Shown: piece by piece, positions 56,080 through 64,000 of the stretch | Layout of the letters: the number at the start of each line of letters is the position of its first letter | How positions within the stretch are numbered: the stretch's first letter is position 1 | Source: Aplectana chamaeleonis | Lineage: Eukaryota > Nematoda > Chromadorea > Rhabditida > Cosmocercidae | DNA: 64,000 nucleotides | Direction of reading: 5' to 3' | Assembly: GCA_029168955.1 (NCBI GenBank) | Contig: JAPDOI010000154.1 | Coordinates: 62,001-126,000, forward strand | Program-made: the position numbers and the translations under genes | Notes under the pieces: model-generated | What the model saw: the letters and a program-made list of their open reading frames with translations, nothing else | The model's database searches: none | Told to the model about the DNA's origin: nothing

Positions 56080-56750
56080 TGGTTCCAGCGAGCAATCGCG
56101 TCGACGGGATCTATGATCCCGACCTTATAGGCCAGATCGGACAAGGTTTTCGATAGATTTTTTTTTGATTTGCCATCCCTTCTCAGCCGCTTTCCATTTT
56201 GTTTGGCTTCTGATCAACAAAGAATACAGGTTTGAGCTAGGGCTGTGCACAAGTCCCGGACTGGCGGTTTTGAATATGACCCCCTTAGCTCTGTACTTTT
56301 TTGGCACCCTCCTTTGCGAGATCAGAATCGGTTGTTTCCTTAGGAGTCACAGCAACCATTATTTCGACTTCTAAATTTTGATAAACAAGAATCCAAAAAA
56401 ACGCAGGCTAAGGAAAATTATGAAAATGTCAACAACAAAGATAGCGTAATTTCTAAACTTCAAAACAATCCCATGAAGAAAAATCGTTAGTAAGACGTTT
56501 ATTTATGACAGAAGATAGAACAGTTTTCATTTCAAAGAATTCAAAAATTACAAGCAACTACAGAGCTACTACTATTGCAATAATTAATGTTTTTTTGTCG
56601 AATGTTTCCATGAATCTAAGAAGGATTTGTTAATCTGTGTTTCACTGTTCTGATGAAGAAATCAAAATATTTCGTGCTCAAGGAAACGTGTTGGGATTTT
56701 TGTGATGCGTAGGGACTTGGTGAATCCGAGCTTTATCCACCTACAGTGCC
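56080..56750. other. Unassigned AT-rich stretch
   Basis: No recognised gene or bounded element. Confidence 0.3.
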
Positions 56751-56754
56751 GCAA

Positions 56755-57530
56755 TTCCTCAGAAAATCGACTTGCGGTGCGATATGGTACTTGTCCGCAG
56801 TTGCACAGCGCACACTGGAGTGGACTCGCGCGCAATATTAATGAAAAAGTGTATTTTGTTACAGAACGGGGAGGAGAAAAGGATTCAAACTGAAGTAAAT
56901 GGAAGAAAGCAGAGGTAGGATACTTTCAATGTAGCCACTGTAGAAATTTAATGTTATTAAACAAAGTTCGAGCGGGGATAAGTGTTTAGCCGTGATAAGG
57001 TGCATTCAAACAAACCTAATTAATCAAAAGAAGCATTAAACAAGAGAGCGAAGGATGTCCTAAGAAAGAGGAGAATCTGGCAAATACGTGAACATCAATA
57101 GGTTCGATTTTAAATGTGATTTAAGGACCTTAAATCTCGTCCCGGCTTTACCCTGAGTTTCAAGGTCCTTAAATCACATTAAGTGTAAAACTTATTGTTA
57201 TCAGGATGTTTGCCGCAATCTCCTATTTCTTCTAATGCTCTTATTTCTCATGTTTAATGCTGTTTTTATTCAACTAAGGTAATTTGAATGATCCTTATCG
57301 GGTCCGAAAATTCACCCCGCTACAAACTATATTATTCACATTAAATTTCTGTAATGGAGGCATTAAGAGTATCCTACCTCTGCCTTCTTTCATTTACTCC
57401 AGTTTCAATTCTTTTTCTCCTTTCCTTTCTGTAATAAAATACACTTTTTAATTAATATTGCGTGCGCGTTCACTCCAGTATGCGCTGTGTAGCTGCGGAC
57501 AAGCACCATATGGCAAGGGCAGGTGCATTA
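56755..57530. mobile_element. Foldback element with arms of about 230 bp
   Basis: GCGATATGGTACTTGTCCGC at about 56779 is mirrored by GCGGACAAGCACCATATGGC near 57496. Pairing continues inward through AATATTAATGAAAAAGTGTA and the AAGAAAGCAGAGGTAGGATA region. A second palindrome with AAGGACCTT words lies in the middle. Its right part is shared with 42694-43230. Confidence 0.75.
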
Positions 57531-57866
57531 TTTTTTCCAGAAGTTCGACAGACTGGCTAGCACTTCGATTTTTTTCGGGTGTTCGGTTTAGGCATCCCCT
57601 TTGTCCTCTCCGCAACGTCCACTATGGACCCCGCTATGGGTAACCGGGACGCATTCCCAGCCCTGGTTTGAGCAGGGTTGAGCAGGCCGCTGGGCCAATT
57701 TTCGGTGAAGCTACGACCCCCCGGTGGACCACAATTTCGGAGAAATGTGAGAAATATGGTCCCGTCCTCGACAGATAGACATCATTTGTATTCAGCACAC
57801 TGAATAACGCCTGAATGGGAATTTTGACTGGAATCTGATCCACTCCCCTAAAGCCGAATACTAGGG
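57523..57866. repeat. Duplicated block (matches 43300-43640)
   Basis: Same order of sequence as near 43.3-43.6 kb, including GACCCCCCGGTGGACC and TGAATAACGCCTGAATGGGA. With 56991-57520 it forms a duplicated tract of roughly 0.9 kb. Confidence 0.7.
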
Positions 57867-58050
57867 TCAAGCGGGGTTGCAAAATTTCGCGAAGGGACGA
57901 TGAAAATTCGTTTAGTAGTCGAGCTCAAGCGTCTAAAACCTATGCAAAGCTACGATCCTTCCCTTTGATGACCTTAAATTTTCAAGAAATCTTCACTAAA
58001 TTTTCATTTTTGAACCAGAATTTTTGCGACCCCCCCCCGCACCTCCCTTT
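57867..58050. mobile_element. Truncated hAT-like MITE, AGGGTCAAGCGG family
   Basis: Left end TAGGGTCAAGCGGGG and the internal GTCGAGCTCAAGCGTCTAAAACC block identify the family. The right half is missing, ending in GCGACCCCCCCC next to the LINE remnant. Confidence 0.6.
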
Positions 58051-58053
58051 ACG

Positions 58054-59150
58054 TGTGTTGGCAGCAGCAGCTCGAATACGTGTGTTCTCGTGAAAACGCA
58101 GCGACGGGTTCAGAAATACATCGACGGGTAGACGAGGGTGTTTAGATAAGGGCAGCAGGTTTCCTTCCCAAAGAACGTCGGCATGCAGCTTGTGCTCAAT
58201 AGTCGCCGTAGTGCACAAAGTAACGCTGGACTTGGTAGGGGAGACCTTTAGCTGCTTCGACTCCAGGAACTTAGCCAGACTGATTTGATCATCTCGGCAG
58301 TGGCTCGATCGACGACAGGGTCAGTACAAATAACAGTGATGTCATCCGCGTACAGACATAAGTGGATGTTTGATGACGGCTTCGGCACATCAGCCAAATA
58401 CAAAGAAAACAGGCTGGGTAATAAAACTCCACCACGCGGGACGCCTGCCTTGGGGGCACAGACTTCGACAAGTATCCATCGAATTTCACACGAATGGAAC
58501 GATTTTTGACAAAGTTGTCAGTCCATCTTTTGCACCAGTCGGGAATAGTAGAGTCCAGGATCGCTTTAGACAGCAGCGGGATACTGACATTATCGAAGGC
58601 AGCGGTTAAGTCAACTGCCACCGCTACGCTTCTACCAACTGGAGGTTTCATGTTGAAGCCAGCAATTATGTGTTCTATGATAGACACAAGTGCCGTGATG
58701 GTGGAGTGGGCCTTTTTGAAGCCATGTTGATGCACGTTATGTCGTAATGCTTCTTGGAGGTGCGGGTTAATGAATTTCTCCGCTAACTTAGCAATAAGGG
58801 ACAAAAGGGAGATGGGACGATGCGAAGTTGCTTGATCTTCCGGCTTGCCAGGCTTGAGGATCGGTAGAACAATTGCTTGCTTCCACCTAGCGGGAATGAT
58901 ACTTGTGCTGAATGACGAGTAGACTAGATTACAAAGTAATTCAAGCAACTGTTCCGGCAAGTGCTTGAAGTGGACGGCTGACACGGCGTCAGGTCCCTCG
59001 GCTCTCGTGTTCTTCATAGACTTGATGAGGGAAGACATCTCAGTGGCAGTTATGGCAGGTACATCTTGTCGGCTGAGCTTCCTTATAGAGCGCAGAGCGA
59101 GCCTGTTAGAACGATTGCGGCGGGACGTCGCAGAGGCAAAGTGTTTCCCA
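58054..59150 (-). pseudogene. Divergent CR1/Jockey-group LINE reverse transcriptase
   Basis: Minus-strand blocks: SLIKSMKNTRAEGPDAVSA, ARWKQAIVLPILKPGKPED, RPISLLSLIAKLAEK, QHGFKKAHSTITALV, VAVDLTAAFDNVSIP, a frameshift after KSVPPRQAS, then YADDITVICTDP near 58340, and a thumb remnant FLNPSLRFHENT. It has the same domain order as the other LINE but is clearly diverged, so it is a second family or an old copy. 5' and 3' ends are missing. Confidence 0.85.
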
Positions 59151-59667
59151 AGTTGACATGCAGCTTTGAAGCCAGACTCGGCTTAAAAGACGATAGCCCT
59201 TCTGAAGAAGAACAACGGGTTGCCGCTTGTTGGATTCCACCATTGTTGTTGGACGATTCTGATGAGGTATCCTCTGCATGAAAACGAAATTGCGATACTG
59301 CATCCTCTGCCTCCCATCTGCTCTCCCATTGTCTCTAACCTCCGTTTCGCACATGCACACGGGGGAGGGAACTATGGGAGCTTCGTTTTTATACAGCTTT
59401 CGATTTGCGCCTATTTTGATGTTGACTGACTTTGTACACCCGCGCCACCCCGCGCAAAGTCGCTGAACCTTTATATCTAATCTATCCTGCAGCATCATCC
59501 AAAAAGTGTCTTCGATTGAAATCTAATCCATTCGAAAAGTGGATTAAGGGGATATCAATGATACTCGTGCGGTGTCGCGCGTCGCGTACTGCATTAACGT
59601 GTTTCTGCATTAAGCCGCGTAACCTTTGATCGGTTTCCTCTTCTTTGAGTTCTTCAAACTATATCAG

Positions 59668-59739
59668 GAGCCGGAGCAGAAATATTTCCCGGGCGAGGAG
59701 GAACCATCTGCCAAGCGACAACCTGTACGTGCACGCCTG
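59668..59739 (+). CDS. Candidate small phase-0 exon, Glu-rich
   Basis: A 72-base candidate exon (24 codons) between aactatatcag and gtaggt, encoding EPEQKYFPGEEEPSAKR and a short basic end. Phase 0 on both sides matches the neighbouring modules, and EEEP resembles their acid patches, but the hydrophobic-Lys-x-Glu core is absent. Membership of the same gene is inferred from strand, phase and composition. Confidence 0.45.
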
Positions 59740-59937
59740 GTAGGTCATTTTCTTTTTTTCTTTGTTTTGATTCGTAACCAGGTTCTATAGAAACAAACAG
59801 GTGATCAAAGTGGAAGAAATAATTATTTCGGGCGGGAAGCAGAATTTTCGGGACTAGTTTAAGGAACCTACCACGAAGCTACAAGTCCGCGTGGCTGGTG
59901 CCCTAAGTCAACAACGGATGAATCTTGCAAGGCGCTG

Positions 59938-60028
59938 ATTTAGATCTCTTGCTGGGAGTAGATTCTTGGCCTACATTCCCGCCGTAGGCCTATGGTGGGT
60001 GGGGAATCTCCCAGCAAAAGATCTGAAT
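59938..60028. repeat. Short foldback with GATCT arms
   Basis: TTAGATCTCTTGCTGGGAG faces its near-inverse CTCCCAGCAAAAGATCT across about 55 bp containing GTAGGCCTA. A hairpin-capable short element. Confidence 0.65.
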
Positions 60029-60029
60029 G

Positions 60030-60640
60030 AGAGCTATCTGACGGTAGATCTGTGGGTAAAGGATCCTGCAGAGTTGCACCGACTGGCGACGGTCGCCGAG
60101 CGTCAACCTTGACGCGGCTTCAAAAAATATTTCCGAACATTATCGTCACCGCGTCGGTTGCCGCTCACTGGCAGTGACGCAGGGCCTTCGCGGCGTCAAA
60201 ACACTGTGCGGTGCCCCCTGGTCGCCCTTCACGCCTCGTCGGTCACCCTCGTCGCCGAACGTAATCGATTTTGCATTACCCAGCTCTGGTCGTCGCTGGG
60301 AGCGACTCCGCGACTTCAACTCTGCAGACCCCTTATGTGTAATCCTAGGCGAGTGGTGGCCGGCGCTGACGTTGTAATTCCAAGTGGACAAGGGTCATCA
60401 GAGATAGGATGTAAGCGTCGTATGCAGTAAATCGAGTCGCTTTGTCTCTGCGGGCACAAATGTTTCTTCTCCACGTGATTTTTATTTCTTAAGATATCCA
60501 GGCGCAAGACTTCGCGTAGAAAGAAGGTCTGAACTTAGAACTAGTTAATAAGCGCGAGAGGTTCAATGTCCCAATACTTTTCCTTCTCCGTTTTCTGCCT
60601 TTTGGTTCATCGTTGTGTATCCGTTTTCCGTTTCAGGGTA
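60030..60640. other. Unassigned GC-rich then AT-rich stretch
   Basis: No recognised gene. Frames at 60146-60430 overlap on both strands and have no family motifs. Confidence 0.3.
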
Positions 60641-60651
60641 AGAATCATTCC

Positions 60652-60904
60652 GTATACCCTGCCTCAAACGAGATGGCAAGCGAAAAGTCCGATGAAGCAG
60701 CGCTTTCTCTGCGTCTCTGACATTTTTGTATTACGGTAAGACGCAATTCACGCAGCATGTCATTCCGTAATCCAAAAACAGATTTCGACGAGTTTTTAAC
60801 GTTCAACGAGTCTAACCGTAATCTAAAAATGTCAGAGACGCAGAGGGAGCGCTGCTTCTTTGAACTCTTCGCTTGCCATCTCGTTTGGGATAGGGTATAC
60901 ATCC
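60652..60904. mobile_element. Foldback MITE, GTATACCCTG ends
   Basis: Arms of about 90 bp: GTATACCCTGCCTCAAACGA mirrors TCGTTTGGGATAGGGTATAC, and CTGCGTCTCTGACATTTTTG mirrors the segment near 60825-60845. The central loop is short. Non-coding. Confidence 0.75.
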
Positions 60905-60913
60905 CTGTTTCCG

Positions 60914-61279
60914 CAGGGTCAAGCGGGGCATTGCGTAATTTTTCGAGATCGGAGCGGTCCCCCTCACCATCAAAATATTTTCTCTAAAACCCGAAATTTT
61001 TGCGACGCCTCCTGGAGCGCGATTTCTGGGCAATTTATATTTGATTACTAAATCTCTCCGAAAATTCGTTCAGTGGTAGGGATCGAGCGTCTAAAACCTG
61101 AGCATAGCCAAGATCCGACCCTTTGGTAACCAAAAATATCGAGCATCTCTGGAATATCCACATCAAATTGTGATTTTTGGATCGAAATTTTTGCGGCCCC
61201 CCTATCCTTCATTTTCGGAACAAAATTTTTGAAACCCCCCTGACCCCGTTGCGAAATTCCGCAACTTCGCTTGACCCTG
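60914..61279. mobile_element. hAT-like MITE, CAGGGTCAAGCGGGG family
   Basis: Ends CAGGGTCAAGCGGGGC and CGCTTGACCCTG. Eight-base flanks TGTTTCCG and TGTGGCCG agree at 6 of 8. The interior has TTTTTGCGAC and GTCTAAAACC blocks typical of the family. Confidence 0.75.
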
Positions 61280-61733
61280 TGTGGCCGTATTCACGAAACT
61301 ACGGGAGCATCCCGGGAAGGTGCAAAGTTCGCGCGTTGCATGCATCGGCTGGTTTTAAAAAGCTTTCCAGGAGGTTCTCGTAGTTTCGTGCATACGACCA
61401 ATGGCCTCAGGCATTGTGGGGATGTTCCCGAGAACGGCTACGGAACTTTCCTCGAGATAACTGGGGAATTTCCCCCGAATCGGGGGGCGTGGAAGCGGAG
61501 GGGACCTCCGGCCCACAAGTCTTTCCTTGTTTTCCCGAACGCCGGTCTTACCCATGCTCTCGCAACCTATCACCAATTGTTCATTGATTGATAAAAAATC
61601 AGCTAGCCAAAACTTGTTTTTTTTTTCAACAGTCCCCTGTTCTTGGAAAACTGGAATAGAGCCGAAAATTTTCACCTCTGACGGCAGATTTCAGAGAAGC
61701 TTACTATCTCGCCTTGAAATCCGGACACACATA

Positions 61734-61984
61734 CAGTTTAACTCCGCATTGCCGTTCAGTCCGCAAAGTGCACGCTGCTTGCGAAAGCGTGCTGCGGCGC
61801 GGTTACGAGTATCCTCAGACAGGGATGTGGGATCACCTGGGCGGTTTCTGCCTTTGGTGCCCGGGTGATCCCACCACCCGGGTGATCCCACATCCCTGTC
61901 TGAGGATACTCGCAATCGCGCCGCAGCACGCTTTCGCAGGCAGTGTGCATTTTGCGAACTGAAGGGCAATGCGGAGTTGAACTG
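61734..61984. mobile_element. TA-flanked foldback MITE, nearly perfect hairpin
   Basis: 251 bp with arms of about 115 bp. CAGTTTAACTCCGCATTGCC pairs with its inverse at the right end, and the inner ATGTGGGATCACC words also pair. TA flanks at 61732-61733 and 61985-61986. Similar frames on both strands reflect the palindrome and are not genes. Confidence 0.9.
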
Positions 61985-62266
61985 TACCTTACACAGTTCT
62001 TGAATGGCCACTGTTGTTCACTCTAGAGCCCGCTCCTTCCTATGAAGACGGTTTCGACTCTATCTTATTTGTCGCTTCCTTGGTGCCAGTCTCGGGCCGA
62101 CGTGGAACAATCGCAAATCGACAGGTCACATTTCGGGCTGCAATCAGTTATATGACCTGAAACTTGAAATATAACATATTTTCTCATACTTATATCTACC
62201 GATTCCCCTTATAAGCTTTGTTATTTCATTTGAAAAATTCTTCTTAAAAAAAGTGTAGGAATTTTA

Positions 62267-62485
62267 CAGGGTCAAGCGGGCCGTTGTGTAGAAACTTTGC
62301 GGAGCTACTATCCCACTTCTTCGTGACTCGTGGATCTGCAGAATGTTTTACGATCCGTACCTGTACCAGTCGTTTCTGAGCTGAAATTCTCACGATCGCC
62401 GCCCAAACTTCCCATTATGAGCGTTATTTTACGCCCCCTCCCTCTCCCCATTCGCTGAGAAATTTTACAGGGGCGAATGACCCTG
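62267..62485. mobile_element. Probable hAT-like MITE, CAGGGTCAAGCGGG end
   Basis: Left end CAGGGTCAAGCGGGCC is clear. The right end GCGAATGACCCTG is similar but has no matching 8-bp flank. TTTTACAGGG occurs at both borders, which may reflect an older duplication. Confidence 0.5.
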
Positions 62486-62774
62486 GGCATGTATCCGATA
62501 ATGAGGTGAAGAAATTCATGACTTCTGACTTAGGTGCTAAACGCTACCTGATTTTTCCCGAAAGGGGTTGGAACACTGGGTGTTCGAAATTTTGGGCGCG
62601 AAATAGTTTTCTGACCCCTCACCTAAGTGTGGGAAACAGCTCCAAACTCAACTTTCTGTGCCACCAGCTGAATCTCAGATGAGCCGAAAAAATAACGAAG
62701 CCATAATTATCAAATGCGCTGTGTGTGTCAAAGGAATGAGTGTTTTCTTTTGATTTTGCAGTTATTTTTTCCAG

Positions 62775-62843
62775 CAACCTCCAAGGCTTGGTGAGGTAGT
62801 CGTGAAAGAAGAACCAGTCGACAATGTTGAGGAGCAGTCAGAG
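62775..62843 (+). CDS. Candidate exon with SUMO-type motif, module 4
   Basis: A 69-base candidate exon (23 codons, phase 0 at both ends) between gttattttttccag and gtgtgt. It encodes GEVVVKEEPVDNVEEQSE, with V-K-E-E as the SUMO-type core followed by acid residues. The end of this exon and its donor are repeated in inverse about 200 bp downstream (63045-63085). Followed in phase by the basic exon at 63329. Confidence 0.6.
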
Positions 62844-62966
62844 GTGTGTATCTACCTTATAATGATTTTATGATGTGTGCTGTCAAACAGTTCGGTCCTA
62901 ACTGAAGGTCTCGGTCCATTGTCAAGGTTGGAAGGTGGCGCGTGGGGGTCAGCTGTGGGACTATTG

Positions 62967-63242
62967 CCTCTTTCACAGTTCTACGCCGTCCGACGTCCAG
63001 CAATGTTATACGGAGTCACAGCGCACATCATTTTTGCGATAGATCAATCGATATAAGGTAGATACACACCTCTGACTGCTCCTGATAATATCGATTATCC
63101 GCCATTAACGAAAAAATTTCGCACGAATGTTGAGCGCCGCAGTGCGGCGGCGGCCATCCAACGTCGCACTGCGGCCTTGAGCAACGTAGCACCCCTGTCC
63201 TATAATGTGTCGGATGACGTCGTCCGCTAGACTGTGAAAGGG
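62967..63242. mobile_element. Putative MITE, GCCTCTTTCACAG ends
   Basis: GCCTCTTTCACAGTTCTACG faces an inverted GCCCCTTTCACAGTCTAGCG. Flanking bases are not a clean duplication. It contains the inverted copy of the module 4 exon end. Related in sequence to the GGCCTCTTTCAG element at 16596. Confidence 0.55.
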
Positions 63243-63328
63243 GCTTATGGTGACACTGGTCTCCACGTGCCACCGACTTCGTTTCCGGGTGGAACCCGAC
63301 TATACATGACTGTCAATTATTGTTTTAG

Positions 63329-63403
63329 CCCTCACATCACGCTCGTCGGAAGAGACCAGCCCGTCGAGTAGACGCTTTCAATCCTCTGCTAGGTGGGAAA
63401 AGG
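63329..63403 (+). CDS. Candidate basic exon, paralogue of 53046-53162
   Basis: Twenty-five codons in phase 0 between attgttttag and gtgagt, encoding PSHHARRKRPARRV then DAFNPLLGGKR. The RRKRPARR cluster looks like a nuclear localisation signal or DNA-contacting patch. The following intron is short (104 bp) and matches that of the 53-kb copy except for the MITE inserted there. Duplication plus conserved splice sites argue that this is a real exon. Confidence 0.65.
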
Positions 63404-63507
63404 GTGAGTTCCTCTTAGGCTCAAAATTTCGATTTTTTCGTTTCCCAAAAATCAATATGTAGGTGTTCACACATCCGTGCATGAAAAGCGGAGACCGAGT
63501 TTTCCAG

Positions 63508-63584
63508 ATTATTGATGCCGATATTAGCCGTCAGACTAAGGCTAAAGGGAGAAAACCAATCAAGAAGCAAGCGGCACCGAACAA
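63508..63584 (+). CDS. Candidate exon, Lys/Arg-rich, phase-2 end
   Basis: From the acceptor gagttttccag, 77 bases encode DADISRQTKAKGRKPIKKQ and a short tail before the donor gtatgt. KGRKPIKK resembles a degenerate AT-hook (core RGRP), which would suit a DNA-binding nuclear protein, but this is speculative. The 53-kb counterpart is truncated. The gene presumably continues, but the next recognisable feature is the RTE fragment. Confidence 0.6.
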
Positions 63585-63725
63585 GTATGTTTCAGTTCTT
63601 CCACCATAACTTAATACGAAAATCGGACATTGCTGTAGGAGTTCTGGCCGTTGGAAAAGCCATACTGTACTATTTTCAATAGAGGAATCCTTTTCTACCT
63701 GAAATACCGCTTCCAACAAAATTTT

Positions 63726-64000
63726 GACTCGGCTTAATCGGGTGGATTTCGCCTGACGCGGTCATTCCGCATCTTCACCGAGCTTTGCCGTCCTAGTAGT
63801 CAGCCGTTTCCAGTTTTCACGGTCTTCAGCCACAGTTTGAACACATTCCAGCCAACTGTCGCTAATCCACTTCCTGCGAAACGAAACATTGCGCCTGAAC
63901 TCTCTTCCGCTGCCGGGTGACTTCAAATCCTCTTTAACCACATCCGTCCAGAACTTTCCCCTACGTCCAAGTGGCCGTTTTCAGACAGGATTTGGAAGCA
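63726..64000 (-). pseudogene. RTE-type LINE, 3' end fragment cut by window edge
   Basis: Minus-strand sequence closely similar to 10334-10620, encoding the C-terminal part of the RTE protein (about VWKR through WTDVVKEDLK). The 3' end begins at about 63726. Whether the upstream part is intact lies beyond the window. Confidence 0.85.

Noticed and set aside
61691..62011. Similar open frames on both strands sharing residues
   Set aside because: The DNA is a near-perfect palindrome, so both strands read alike. It is a MITE.

Overview
This window looks like nuclear DNA from a nematode, probably a clade V (strongylid or hookworm-like) worm. Small phase-0 exons end in GT donors and begin after short pyrimidine-rich acceptors (ttttccag, ccttcag). 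One non-LTR element is of the RTE type common in such worms, and MITE density is extreme. The organism call is inference. I see no bacterial operon, rRNA, CRISPR array or virus genome.

Most of the 64 kb is layered transposable elements. Many boundaries can be set to the base from terminal inverted repeats (TIRs) and target-site duplications (TSDs). There are CAGGG-ended hAT-like elements with 8-bp TSDs, AGGCAGTGTTCAC-ended elements in TTAA, GGCC- and GGGGTATGG-ended Harbinger/Tourist-like MITEs in TAA/TTA, CTG-flanked foldbacks, long-TIR Mutator-like elements with 9-10-bp TSDs, CTCA...TGAG elements with 2-bp TSDs, and TA-flanked foldback MITEs. The non-LTR retrotransposons are one RTE family (7.6, 10.3-12.6 and 63.7 kb) and a CR1/Jockey-group family ending in (GAA)n (30, 32.5-34.1, 35-42.7, 46.9-49.3 and 58-59 kb).

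Layout. 0-9.5 kb: MITEs and unassigned DNA. 9.8-12.9 kb: CTG foldbacks, one carrying a dead RTE. 13-23 kb: hAT-like and other TIR elements and a 0.5-kb AAT microsatellite. 23.6-29.5 kb: a hAT-like element abutting a Mutator-like element with a SWIM-finger transposase remnant, then a second long-TIR element. 30-43 kb: LINE copies, one split by five insertions. 43-64 kb: repeats in and around a set of small plus-strand exons.

The most interesting host signal is those exons, at about 44.98, 53.05, 53.91, 54.31, 59.67, 62.78, 63.33 and 63.51 kb. The complete ones begin in phase 0, and all but the last also end in phase 0. Four encode a SUMO-type motif (hydrophobic-Lys-x-Glu) followed by acid residues, and others encode basic, nuclear-localisation-like segments. 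They may belong to one nuclear protein gene with huge TE-filled introns, or to duplicated and partly decayed copies. Transcript data would decide. I do not recognise the gene.
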